Source: Oscillospiraceae bacterium
GTDB lineage: Bacteria > Bacillota > Clostridia > Oscillospirales > CAG-382
Direction: 5' to 3'
Length of the DNA stretch: 56,811 bases
NCBI GenBank assembly: GCA_015063785.1
Contig: SVTM01000015.1
Location: forward strand, 1-56,811
Shown here: in pieces, positions 24,262 through 32,360 of the stretch
Numbering within the stretch: position 1 is the first letter of the stretch
Layout of the letters: the number at the start of each line of letters is the position of its first letter
Position numbers and translations under genes: made by a program
The notes under the pieces: generated by a model
Databases searched by the model: none
The model's input: the letters and a program-made list of their open reading frames with translations, nothing else
What the model was told of the DNA's origin: nothing

Positions 24262-25512
24262 ATGAGTATTTATTATCTTGCAGCACATGGTTGCGACACA
24301 AACGACGGTCTTTCGCCCGAGGCTCCCTTTAAGACCATCAAGCAGCTCTCCAAGGTTCTTGCAGGCGGCGACGTAGTAAGATTCCACTGTGGCGACACCT
24401 TCTACGGAAGAATTGCAACCCCCGCAGGTCCCGACAAGGATCACCCCACCACCTTTGAAAGCTACGGCGAAGGCGCAAAGCCCGTTATCACTCAGTACAG
24501 AACTGCAAAGTGCGGCGCTTTTGAAAAGCACGAGGACGGCGTATACAAGCTTGAGCTTTCCAACCAGGACAAGATCAACGAAGAAGTTGACATTCTCGAC
24601 ACAAACGTTGGTTTCATCAAGGTTTCGGGCGAGATCAAATACAAAAAAAAGTTCAGATATGAAGATATGGCAGAGCAGTGGGACTTCTACTGTGACGACA
24701 AATACGTATATATCAAGCTTGAAGAATGCCCCTGCAAGTATTCCGACGACATCAAGTTTGCAGTCGGTCTTCGTATGCTTGCTTTTGCAAACAACCTAAA
24801 AGTTACAGACATCGTTTTCCGCGGCGGCGGAGCACACGGTATCAGCGGCGTTGTAAAGGGTGCATATATTGCAAACTGTGAATTCCACGAGCTTGGCGGA
24901 TCGCGCCTTGGCGGTCTTGAAAGAAACGGCAAGTTCAACACCACCCGTTACGGCAACGGCGTTGAATGCTGGTCCAACTCTTACGACGTAACGGTTGAAA
25001 ACTGCAAGTTCTCCGAAATATATGACGTTGCCATCACCATGCAGGGCACAAACGTTGAGGTCAACTGGAACAACATTCATTTCAGAAACAACGTTATCTG
25101 GAAGTGCGTTCAGGCGTTTGAGATCTGGTCTTCGGGAGACAAGCCCGACACAGGCTTTACAAACTGCTCTTTTGAAAACAACGTTTGCATCGACTCGGGC
25201 TTTGGCTGGGGTTATGATGCCCGTCCCAACAAGCACGTAACAGCACACCTTCTTCTTTACGGACTTCAGTGTCCCCTTTGCGACATCACAGTAACCGGCA
25301 ACGTATTCTCGACAGCCCGTGAAAACACCATCTTCAAGTCGGGCGGAATTGCGGCATTCCCCAAGGATTACAAGATCTTTGGCAACACCATCATCCGTCC
25401 CGCAGGACAGGATATCATCCGCAAGGAAAGCGCATCCGACGAGGATATGGCAGCATTTGAAAAGATGATCGCCGAAAACAACAGCGTTCACGATATGGTC
25501 GTTTATCCGTAA
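24262..25512 (+). CDS. Right-handed parallel beta-helix protein (polysaccharide lyase/hydrolase-like)
   Basis: A 416-residue protein starting YYLAAHGCDTNDGLSPEAPFKTIKQ...GGDVVRFHCGDTFYG, the standard N-terminal cap of beta-helix carbohydrate enzymes. The body is a run of about ten coils with repeated N-x-F/V segments such as VENCKFSEIYDVAITM, IHFRNNVIWKC, FENNVCIDSG and VTGNVFSTA. No signal peptide is present, so it would be cytoplasmic or exported otherwise. The fold serves pectate lyases, rhamnogalacturonases and other enzymes; catalytic residues cannot be assigned. Of two in-frame ATGs, 24262 is eight bases after GGAGG and is preferred to 24256. Codon use suggests high expression. Confidence 0.85.
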   Translation: MSIYYLAAHGCDTNDGLSPEAPFKTIKQLSKVLAGGDVVRFHCGDTFYGRIATPAGPDKDHPTTFESYGEGAKPVITQYRTAKCGAFEKHEDGVYKLELSNQDKINEEVDILDTNVGFIKVSGEIKYKKKFRYEDMAEQWDFYCDDKYVYIKLEECPCKYSDDIKFAVGLRMLAFANNLKVTDIVFRGGGAHGISGVVKGAYIANCEFHELGGSRLGGLERNGKFNTTRYGNGVECWSNSYDVTVENCKFSEIYDVAITMQGTNVEVNWNNIHFRNNVIWKCVQAFEIWSSGDKPDTGFTNCSFENNVCIDSGFGWGYDARPNKHVTAHLLLYGLQCPLCDITVTGNVFSTARENTIFKSGGIAAFPKDYKIFGNTIIRPAGQDIIRKESASDEDMAAFEKMIAENNSVHDMVVYP

Positions 25513-25526
25513 TCAAAGCAAAAGAT

Positions 25527-25559
25527 AAAAAAGGGAACCCGAATGGGTTCCCTTCTTTT
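25527..25559 (+). terminator. Terminator of the beta-helix gene
   Basis: AAGGGAACCC / GGGTTCCCTT with a GAAT loop and T-rich tail; A/T on both sides, so it may also end mgsA from the other strand. Confidence 0.85.
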
Positions 25560-25574
25560 GCGTTATGTAGACAA

Positions 25575-25967
25575 TTATTCTTCGGCATTCATAAAGAACG
25601 TGCCGTTTTTAAGAGCTTCGAGCATAATGGTGGCGCTGCCGACGTTTGTGGCCAGCGGAATTTTTTGCACGTCGCCAAGGCGAAGCAGAGCCGAAACGTC
25701 AGGCTCGTGAGGCTGGGCGGTCAAAGGATCGCGCAGGAAGATGATGAGATCGAGCTCGCCGTTTGCAAGCATGGCACCTATCTGCTGGTCACCGCCGAGG
25801 GGGCCGCTTTTCATACGGTAGATCGAAAGTCCCGTTTCGCCCATGATAAGAGTGCCGGTGGTGCCGGTGGCATAAAGCTCGTGGGCAGAAAGGGTGTCCT
25901 TGTATTTGATGGCAAGCCTTATTATTTCGTTTTTCTTTTTGTCGTGTGCGATCAGCGCAATTTTCAT
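25575..25967 (-). CDS. mgsA: Methylglyoxal synthase
   Basis: A 130-residue enzyme that converts dihydroxyacetone phosphate to methylglyoxal and phosphate, a bypass relieving sugar-phosphate build-up. Family marks are [10 protein letters not shown] (catalytic His/Asp region), ATGTTGTLI (phosphate binding), [20 protein letters not shown] and [14 protein letters not shown]. The start at 25967 follows AAGGAGG and matches the family's standard length; a longer in-frame start runs into the tsf terminator. It stands alone between two terminators. Confidence 0.96.
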   Translation of the reverse strand: MKIALIAHDKKKNEIIRLAIKYKDTLSAHELYATGTTGTLIMGETGLSIYRMKSGPLGGDQQIGAMLANGELDLIIFLRDPLTAQPHEPDVSALLRLGDVQKIPLATNVGSATIMLEALKNGTFFMNAEE

Positions 25968-26014
25968 TCGTCGCCCTCCTTTTTTGAAAGCTGTTTTAAA
26001 ATTTATCTTTTGCA

Positions 26015-26042
26015 AAAACGGCAGTCTTGCGACTGCCGTTTT
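26015..26042 (-). terminator. Terminator of rpsB-tsf
   Basis: AAAACGGCAGTC / GACTGCCGTTTT with a TTGC loop, just past the tsf stop on the minus strand. Confidence 0.9.
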
Positions 26043-26059
26043 GTATCTGTAATCAAAAA

Positions 26060-26986
26060 TTACTTAAGGCCTGCGAGCTTTGCAACTTCGTCTGCAAGGT
26101 CGTCTTCCTTCTTTTCGATGCCTTCGCCCTTTTCGAATCTGAGGAATTCGCAAACCTTGATATCGCCGCCGAGAGCCTTTGCTTCGTCAGCAACGTATTC
26201 TGCAACCTTCTTTGCGTCGTCCTTAACGTATTCCTGGAACATAAGGCAGTTTGTATCGTAGAACTTGCCGATCTTACCTGCAACCATCTTTTCGATGATC
26301 TGTGCGGGCTTGTTTGCGTTCTTTTCGTCGTTCTGGATCTGAGTCATGAGGATGTTCTTTTCTTCTTCGATAACAGAAGCGGGAACATCTTCCTTGCCGA
26401 GATACTTGGGGTTCATAGCTGCGATCTGAAGAGCAACGTTCTTGAGAACACCCTTAACTGCATCAACATCTGCGCAGGATGTTTCTGCCTTAACGATAAC
26501 ACCGATTGTGCCGCCGCCGTGAACGTAGCTTGCAACAACGCCTTCTACAACGCGGAATCTGCGGATAGAGATGTTTTCGCCGATGGTGTTGATGATTTCC
26601 TTCTTGAGGATATCGTCAACTGTGTTGTCAGCGTCGTACTTTTCTGCGAGAAGAGCATCAACGTCTGCGGGGTTCTTGTCGAGGATGATGTCGAGAACCT
26701 TGTCTGCAAATGCGAGGAACTTGTCGCCCTTTGCGGCAAAGTCTGTTTCGCAGTTGATTTCAACGATTGCAGCCTTTTTGCCGTCTGCGGAAAGCTTGAT
26801 GTCAACCTTACCTTCTGCGGCGATTCTGTCTGCCTTCTTTGCGGCAACAGCAAGACCCTTTTCGCGGAGAATCTTGATAGCTTCGTCCATGTCGCCGTTT
26901 GCTTCTGTGAGTGCCTTCTTGCACTCCATCATGCCGATACCTGTCTTTGCGCGGAGATCTGCAATGTCCTTTGCTGTGATAGCCAT
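26060..26986 (-). CDS. tsf: Translation elongation factor Ts
   Basis: A 308-residue EF-Ts, the nucleotide-exchange factor of EF-Tu. It begins with the UBA-like helix bundle [35 protein letters not shown], then [16 protein letters not shown] of the core and a coiled-coil/second core half with IAAMNPKYL. It follows rpsB by 47 bases with GGAGG before the ATG and ends at a strong terminator. Codon use is that of a highly expressed gene. Confidence 0.98.
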   Translation of the reverse strand: MAITAKDIADLRAKTGIGMMECKKALTEANGDMDEAIKILREKGLAVAAKKADRIAAEGKVDIKLSADGKKAAIVEINCETDFAAKGDKFLAFADKVLDIILDKNPADVDALLAEKYDADNTVDDILKKEIINTIGENISIRRFRVVEGVVASYVHGGGTIGVIVKAETSCADVDAVKGVLKNVALQIAAMNPKYLGKEDVPASVIEEEKNILMTQIQNDEKNANKPAQIIEKMVAGKIGKFYDTNCLMFQEYVKDDAKKVAEYVADEAKALGGDIKVCEFLRFEKGEGIEKKEDDLADEVAKLAGLK

Positions 26987-27033
26987 TATATTTTCCTCCT
27001 GATATTCGTTATAAAAATTCCGGTTGCTGCAAA

Positions 27034-27762
27034 TTATTCAGCGTCTGCTGCTTCTTCTGCGGGAGCTTCTGTGAGCTGTTCGCCCTGTCTGCCTTCTACG
27101 ATAGCGTCAGCCATAACAGAGAGAATGAGCTTGATGCCGCGGATAGCGTCATCGTTGCCGGGGATTACATAGTCTACTTCGTCGGGATCGCAGTTGGTAT
27201 CAACGATAGCAACAACGGGAATACCGAGCTTCTTTGCTTCTGCAACAGCGTTCTTTTCCTTGCGGGGGTCAACAACGAACATTGCAGCGGGAAGATCTGT
27301 CATGTTCTTGATACCGCCGAGGTTTCTTTCGAGGTCGTTGATTTCCTTAACAAGGCCGATAACTTCCTTCTTGGGAAGAAGATCGAATGTGCCGTTGTCT
27401 TCCATTGTGTGGAGGCTGTTGAGACGAGCGATGGACTTCTTGATTGTCTTGAAGTTTGTGAGCATACCGCCGAGCCATCTAACGTTTACGTAGTTAACGC
27501 CTGCTCTGTCTGCCTCTTCCTTGATAGCGTCGGAAGCCTGCTTCTTTGTACCAACAAAAAGTACGTTGCCGCCTTCCATAGCTACTTCGCGAACGAACAT
27601 ATAAGCTTCTTCGAGCTTCTTAACTGTCTTCTGAAGGTCGATGATGTATACGCCGTTTCTTTCTGTGAAGATGTATTCAGCCATCTTCGGGTTCCATCTT
27701 CTTGTGTGATGTCCAAAGTGAACACCTGCTTCGAGAAGCTGTTTCATGGATACTACTGACAT
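27034..27762 (-). CDS. rpsB: 30S ribosomal protein S2
   Basis: A 242-residue S2: [24 protein letters not shown], the signature of S2 family members, [22 protein letters not shown] and [17 protein letters not shown]. It binds the 30S head/platform side together with S1-like functions. The C-terminus has a short acidic tail ([10 protein letters not shown]). First gene of the rpsB-tsf operon with AAGGAGG upstream and a structured leader. Confidence 0.98.
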   Translation of the reverse strand: MSVVSMKQLLEAGVHFGHHTRRWNPKMAEYIFTERNGVYIIDLQKTVKKLEEAYMFVREVAMEGGNVLFVGTKKQASDAIKEEADRAGVNYVNVRWLGGMLTNFKTIKKSIARLNSLHTMEDNGTFDLLPKKEVIGLVKEINDLERNLGGIKNMTDLPAAMFVVDPRKEKNAVAEAKKLGIPVVAIVDTNCDPDEVDYVIPGNDDAIRGIKLILSVMADAIVEGRQGEQLTEAPAEEAADAE

Positions 27763-27791
27763 TTTGTGTTTCCTCCTTGGGTTTTACCCTC

Positions 27792-27856
27792 CACACAGCC
27801 TTCGTCAGCGGCAAAATCGCCATCGGCGACACCCTGCCTGATCGGCTGTATGTGTG
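27792..27856 (-). promoter_or_regulatory. Structured leader of rpsB (possible S2 autoregulatory leader)
   Basis: On the minus strand, CACACATACAGCC (27856-27844) can pair with GGCTGTGTG (27800-27792), closing a loop with a further GTCGCCGATGGCGA hairpin just before the ribosome binding site. S2 leaders that sense free S2 are known in several phyla; that this is one is inference. Confidence 0.45.
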
Positions 27857-27897
27857 TTATAGTGTTATTATAGGCGCTTTTTTGCGCTTACCGAATG

Positions 27898-27926
27898 ATT
27901 ATACCAAATATTCCTTATAAAGTAAA
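27898..27926 (-). promoter_or_regulatory. Promoter of rpsB-tsf
   Basis: Minus strand: TTTACT (27926-27921), 17 bases, TATAAT (27903-27898). A second TATAAT-like box lies closer to the gene. Confidence 0.72.
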
Positions 27927-28026
27927 TAGCATCTGAAATAATTTACAATTTATTAACCTTTGCCCTATCCACTCCGACAAAATACGACCTGTCAGCTCCA
28001 AAAAATCACCTGTCGCGCAAAAAGGC

Positions 28027-28055
28027 TTTACAAATCGAAAAAATTATAATACAAT
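28027..28055 (+). promoter_or_regulatory. Promoter of the LytTR/LiaF-like pair
   Basis: TTTACA (28027-28032), 17 bases, TACAAT (28050-28055), about 30 bases before the LytTR start. Apart from the rpsB leader and the two promoters, the gap 27763-28086 shows nothing. Confidence 0.68.
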
Positions 28056-28086
28056 GGTATCAGATCAACGAAGGGAGGCTTGCCTT

Positions 28087-28548
28087 ATGAAACTGAGAAT
28101 TGACATTGCAGACGTGGACGAGCCCGAGATCGTTATCCGATGCAAGAGCATAACGCCCGACATTGCGGCTTTGTCGCAGGATATATCAAAACTTGTGCCG
28201 ACGGCACAAAGGCAGATTGCCGCAAATCTTAACGGTTCCGAATATTTTCTTTTGCCGTCCGAGATCCTCTTTTTCGAAACAGACTCGGGCAAAGTGACGG
28301 TACATACCAAGGACAAAATGTATTATACAAGCCAACGTCTGAACGAGCTTGACGAGATCTTGCCCAGATACTTTGTGCGCGCATCAAAAAGCTGTCTTGT
28401 CAACATAAATCTGATCTCCCAGATAACGCGCAGCATCACAAGCTCAAGCGAAGCTCGCTTTTATGATTCCGACAAAAAAATATACATCTCAAGAATGTAC
28501 TACAAACAGTTGAGAGACGAAATTGAAGAAAAGAGGTTGAAAACATGA
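28087..28548 (+). CDS. Stand-alone LytTR DNA-binding protein
   Basis: A 153-residue regulator with a short N-terminal domain (MKLRIDIADVDEPEIVIRCKS) and a LytTR domain from about residue 50: EYFLLPSEILFFETDSGKVTVHT, YYTSQRLNELDEILP, YFVRASKSCLVNINLISQI. There is no response-regulator receiver domain. Such short LytTR proteins are usually paired with a small membrane protein that controls them, here the LiaF-like gene overlapping by four bases (ATGA). The start at 28087 is eight bases after GGGAGG. Targets are unknown; cell-envelope stress is a guess from the partner. Confidence 0.9.
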   Translation: MKLRIDIADVDEPEIVIRCKSITPDIAALSQDISKLVPTAQRQIAANLNGSEYFLLPSEILFFETDSGKVTVHTKDKMYYTSQRLNELDEILPRYFVRASKSCLVNINLISQITRSITSSSEARFYDSDKKIYISRMYYKQLRDEIEEKRLKT

Positions 28549-29216
28549 CAAAAAACACAAGAAGCATTATTCTCGGCATTGCCATCATTTTGTGTGCAGT
28601 GCTGCTGATCGCAGGAAGCATTTTTGAAAGAGTGCTTGACACCGACATATCCATAACAAGCATGGTATTGGCATCATTGCTGTTTATTGCCGCCGTGTCG
28701 GCATTTGTCCGCCGTCACTTTTTTACAGGCTGGATGATGACCGCCTTTTCGTTCTTTGCCGCCGAAAAAAACATTGCCATTCTCTGCGGACTTGAAAAGA
28801 CCAACATTGCACCAAACTTTGTAATCTTTGTTGCCGCCATCTTTCTCGGCTGGGGCACAAGCAAGATTTTTCGCGGCGCAAGAAGATCATGGGTGAAAAT
28901 CAACGGCAAAAACGGGCATTTTGGAAACAGGACTCAATATGTCGATGCATCGGCACTTAACGGATTCAGGATCGAAAGCAACTTCGGTTTTTACGATCTT
29001 TTTGTCCAGAACGAAGAAGCCTACACAGGAGATGCCACCGTTTACGTCCTAAACAACTTCGGCACCGTAACTCTTCACGTTCCGCAGTCGTGGCACATAG
29101 TTGAGCGTGGAGGTAACAACGTGGCATCGGTCAGCGTCAGAGAGCAAAACGGAATGCCGGGCAAAATGCTTTATGTTCACGTTCAGCAAAATTGCGGTTA
29201 CATAAACGTGGTATAA
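28545..29216 (+). CDS. LiaF-like membrane protein
   Basis: A 223-residue protein with four N-terminal TMs (from IILGIAIILCAVLLIAGSIF to FVIFVAAIFLGWGTSKIF) and a C-terminal beta-solenoid-like domain of the LiaF/YvqF type (LNGFRIESNFGFYDLFV, GDATVYVLNNFGTVTLHVPQSW). LiaF holds cell-envelope stress regulators inactive. The start codon overlaps the LytTR stop, implying coupled translation and a functional pair. A kinase is absent, so signal input may be direct. Target regulon unknown. Confidence 0.82.
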   Translation: MTKNTRSIILGIAIILCAVLLIAGSIFERVLDTDISITSMVLASLLFIAAVSAFVRRHFFTGWMMTAFSFFAAEKNIAILCGLEKTNIAPNFVIFVAAIFLGWGTSKIFRGARRSWVKINGKNGHFGNRTQYVDASALNGFRIESNFGFYDLFVQNEEAYTGDATVYVLNNFGTVTLHVPQSWHIVERGGNNVASVSVREQNGMPGKMLYVHVQQNCGYINVV

Positions 29217-29221
29217 CAAAA

Positions 29222-29254
29222 ACGGGGAGCACGAAGATCGTGTTCCCCATATTT
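29222..29254 (+). terminator. Terminator of the LytTR/LiaF-like pair
   Basis: GGGGAGCACGA / TCGTGTTCCCC stem with an A/T-rich tail on both strands, between convergent genes, so it can serve both. Confidence 0.82.
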
Positions 29255-31378
29255 TTATCGGTTCTTTTCGGTTCTTGTTATGATCTCGTCCTGCAGGTCG
29301 CCGTTGAGAAAAACAAAATAGTCGGAAAAACCCGAAACTCGAACTCGAAGGCTCTTGTATTTCTGCGGATCGATTTTGGCATTCCTGAGATCCTCCTTTG
29401 AAACGTAGCTCAACTGAAAATGCATTCCGCCCATTTCAAAATAGGTCTTTAAAAGTCCGACAAGCTTTTCGAAATTGCTATCGTTCTGCACCATTTGTTC
29501 GTCAAGCAGGATATTTGTCACGCTGTCGCCGCACAAAATCGGGTTTTCGACGTTAAGCTTTGCAACCGCCGAAAGAAGGCTGGTCAACCCTTCCCTGTCC
29601 TTGCCCTCGCTCTGCCCCAGACCGAACGATACGATATCTCCACAACCTCTACCGTCGGGGGTAGCACCCGTTGCATCGCCAAACCATTTGTTGTGCTGAT
29701 TGTAGCCGATGAGGTTTCCGAGAACGTATTTGTATCCGAGATCGGTGGTCTTATCGGCAAAATATGCTCCAAGGCTTTTCGCAAATCTTGCGGCACACTC
29801 GTTTGGAACGTCGTCGTTGTTACCAAAGAATTTTGCCTTTTTCAGAATGACTGCACGCATTTCTTCATAGCCCTGCCAATCGGCTTTCAGCGCTTCGCAC
29901 ATTTCTTGCATCGAATACACTTTTTCGTCAAAAACAAACTGTTTTACACAGACGAGCGAATCTATGACGGTGGTAATACCAATCACCGAAAGGTCGGCGA
30001 CGGCGTTGATCGCCCCGCCCTGTGTAATACTCTTTGCCCGTGATATCGAGCCTTCAAAAAACATGGTGCTGACAAGATTTATATCCCGAGATCTGACAGA
30101 TTGAAACCTGTTGTATATACCAACCATCTTGTCGCAGGTCGAAAAGAGCTCTTCTTCGAAAATGCCGTAAAATTCATCAAAGCTTTGGGCGGCAAGGATA
30201 TCTTTTTCCCTGTTTTTAAAGGTGGACTCGACGGCTTTTACGATATTTACAGCGCATCCGCCCATGAAAATACCGCCGGGAAGCTGGGGCTCGTTGCAGC
30301 CGACCATGGTATATTTGCAGGCTACTTCGTAGGGAAAGCCGATGTCGACAAGAGCTTTTATTCTCGGTTCGTCGTTGACAAACGCGATTCTCTTGTTGGG
30401 GTCGCGGCGCTCGCACTCCATCAAATATCTGAACACCTCGTCGGGTGTTTTTTGGGTCCAACGCAGGGATATCTGCGGAATCCAGGTGGGAAGCTCGAGC
30501 ATACTGTCAAGCACCAATCTTGACAGCTCGTTAAAGCCGTCCTCGCCGTTTTCGAGATAGCCGCCAATGCAGAAATGCGACTCTCCACCACGATAAAACC
30601 TGTCGCTCGACGGATGAATACGTGCCTGAAGCATAAGGAAAAGCTCCTGAAGGTAAGCTTTTGCGTCCTCTTTTGTGAGTACACCTTTTTCGATATCGTT
30701 TTTATAAAAAGGATAGATATATCTGTCGATGCATCCGATGCTGTCGGGCACGAAGGCATAGATAACAAACACGCAAAGCACTGCTTCATAAAAGCTTTGT
30801 GCAGGGTTTTCGGGGACATTTTTGAGTGCCGCCGAAAGCTTTAAAAGGTTTTCTTTGTATTCGGGTTCGTCCACCGTTTTTGACTTTTCATGTGCTGCGT
30901 CCGAGCATTTGCCTGCCCAACCAATGATGGCATCGGCGATAAGGCTGAGGGCATCCAGAAATTCGATATCGGCGCTTTCGGAATGGAGCTTGCGAGATTC
31001 GGCAATCTCGCTCTTTAAGCCTTTTATACCCTTTTTTATCACCTTTTCGTAATCGGCAACGCTGTGCTGCCATTCGAAGGTGCAAAGGCCGTCAACAGGC
31101 TGATTGTAAAAATACTTCATCATCTCGCCAAAATTTGCGTGTCCGCTGCGTCCGAAAATGTCCCCCTCGACGCTTCCGTCAAAGCGCAGATAACCTGTGA
31201 GAGCCGTGTATTCGTTTACAAACGGTGTCTGATTGAGGATGTATTCATACGCACGCTTGGCGCTCATTGCCACGGGAGAAAGAAAAAGATCCTCTCTGTC
31301 ATACTGCGTTGGGGTTGGCTGGATAAACATTTCGCCTTTCACAGTTTTTTCGGCAAGTATTCTGATTCTTTCTTTCAT
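29255..31378 (-). CDS. Glycyl radical enzyme of unknown substrate (PFL/dehydratase superfamily)
   Basis: A 707-residue glycyl radical enzyme. The radical loop RVSGFSDYFVFLNGDLQDEIITR lies at the C-terminus with Gly683, and the thiyl-radical Cys361 is in MVGCNEPQLPGG, with Glu363 two residues on. The C-x-E pattern fits dehydratase/lyase-type GREs (glycerol dehydratase, CutC, HypD) rather than pyruvate formate-lyase (CC). It is somewhat shorter than usual (about 780-850). No SAM-radical activase gene is adjacent. The start at 31378 follows AAAGGAG by a longish gap. An AraC-type regulator is divergently encoded. Substrate unknown. Confidence 0.88.
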   Translation of the reverse strand: MKERIRILAEKTVKGEMFIQPTPTQYDREDLFLSPVAMSAKRAYEYILNQTPFVNEYTALTGYLRFDGSVEGDIFGRSGHANFGEMMKYFYNQPVDGLCTFEWQHSVADYEKVIKKGIKGLKSEIAESRKLHSESADIEFLDALSLIADAIIGWAGKCSDAAHEKSKTVDEPEYKENLLKLSAALKNVPENPAQSFYEAVLCVFVIYAFVPDSIGCIDRYIYPFYKNDIEKGVLTKEDAKAYLQELFLMLQARIHPSSDRFYRGGESHFCIGGYLENGEDGFNELSRLVLDSMLELPTWIPQISLRWTQKTPDEVFRYLMECERRDPNKRIAFVNDEPRIKALVDIGFPYEVACKYTMVGCNEPQLPGGIFMGGCAVNIVKAVESTFKNREKDILAAQSFDEFYGIFEEELFSTCDKMVGIYNRFQSVRSRDINLVSTMFFEGSISRAKSITQGGAINAVADLSVIGITTVIDSLVCVKQFVFDEKVYSMQEMCEALKADWQGYEEMRAVILKKAKFFGNNDDVPNECAARFAKSLGAYFADKTTDLGYKYVLGNLIGYNQHNKWFGDATGATPDGRGCGDIVSFGLGQSEGKDREGLTSLLSAVAKLNVENPILCGDSVTNILLDEQMVQNDSNFEKLVGLLKTYFEMGGMHFQLSYVSKEDLRNAKIDPQKYKSLRVRVSGFSDYFVFLNGDLQDEIITRTEKNR

Positions 31379-31412
31379 ATCAGTGTATCGCTCCTTTCGT
31401 GATTTCAATAAC

Positions 31413-31441
31413 ATTATAAGCAGGAGCTTTCCGTATGTAAA
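31413..31441 (-). promoter_or_regulatory. Promoter of the glycyl radical enzyme gene
   Basis: Minus strand: TTTACA (31441-31436), 17 bases, TATAAT (31418-31413). Confidence 0.72.
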
Positions 31442-31480
31442 TGCAAAATATAAAGATTTTATAATTTATGAATATGTGTA

Positions 31481-31509
31481 TTGATTTTTTTCAGATTGTA
31501 GTATACAAT
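31481..31509 (+). promoter_or_regulatory. Promoter of the divergent AraC regulator
   Basis: TTGATT (31481-31486), 17 bases, TACAAT (31504-31509). The two start regions are 40 bases apart, so one bound regulator could affect both. Confidence 0.7.
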
Positions 31510-31531
31510 GAATTCAAAGGAGTGAAGTGGG

Positions 31532-32317
31532 ATGAACCTCTTTGAAAACGAAATTATAAACATTACAAAAATACGTACTGTGAGCATATACAACAGCGAA
31601 GCCCAAAGCGGTGGTATCACAAAGCATTACAACGTAGATCTTCCCTGCTACGAGCTGGTCTTTTTTCTTTCGGGCGATGGCATCTGTCATTTTTCGGGGG
31701 TTGAAATGTCCGACCGCGACGACAGTCTGAGATTTTTGCCAAAGGGGAAAAAGGACGGAGAATACCGCGTGACCTCGAAATCATCTTCGAAATGTATAGA
31801 CATTTATTTTGATACAGCCGATGAAATGCCAAAAGATGCCATGTGTATCAAAAACATCAAGGAGCTGAGGCCTCTGTTTTTGAAGATCCACAGCATCTGG
31901 AATTCGAAAAGTCCGGGTTATTATGCCCGCTCGATGTCGGTGTTTTACGAGATAATTGAAAAAATCAAAAACCACAACGACATATACCAAACCCAAAGCC
32001 AGGAACAAAAAATTTTACCTGCCCAAAAATACGCCGCCGAGCATTTTTGCGATCCGCAATTTGATTATCGGGCAATGTGCGAGACAACGGGGTTATCATA
32101 CAATTACTTCAAATCGCTTTTTATAAAAAAACACGGTATGTCCCCCATCAGATACGTCACCCGTCTAAGGCTTGAAAAGGCCACCGAGCTTTTGATAACG
32201 GGGCGTTACAGCATCGGCGAAATTGCAGAAATGTGCGGTTTTGAAAACGTATATTATTTTTCCACCGTTTTCAAAAAGCATTTTGGCGTATCGCCGAGCA
32301 AATACAAAGAATACTGA
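31532..32317 (+). CDS. AraC-family transcriptional regulator
   Basis: A 261-residue regulator with an N-terminal cupin-like ligand domain (YELVFFLSGDGICHFSG) and a C-terminal double HTH: FDYRAMCETTGLSYNYFKSLFIKKHGMSPIRYVTRLRLEKATELL, then YSIGEIAEMCGFENVYYFSTVFKKHFGVSPSKYKEY. The whole matches the AraC/XylS signature closely. It is transcribed away from the glycyl radical enzyme gene and probably controls it in response to the substrate. A strong GGAG site precedes the ATG. Confidence 0.92.
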   Translation: MNLFENEIINITKIRTVSIYNSEAQSGGITKHYNVDLPCYELVFFLSGDGICHFSGVEMSDRDDSLRFLPKGKKDGEYRVTSKSSSKCIDIYFDTADEMPKDAMCIKNIKELRPLFLKIHSIWNSKSPGYYARSMSVFYEIIEKIKNHNDIYQTQSQEQKILPAQKYAAEHFCDPQFDYRAMCETTGLSYNYFKSLFIKKHGMSPIRYVTRLRLEKATELLITGRYSIGEIAEMCGFENVYYFSTVFKKHFGVSPSKYKEY

Positions 32318-32326
32318 CAAGCAAAA

Positions 32327-32354
32327 GATCCCCGAACGAGGACGTTCGGGGATC
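32327..32354. terminator. Bidirectional terminator between the AraC and obg genes
   Basis: GATCCCCGAACG / CGTTCGGGGATC stem with an AGGA loop, between convergent genes; an A run precedes it (T run for the minus strand). Confidence 0.82.
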
Positions 32355-32360
32355 CGTGTT

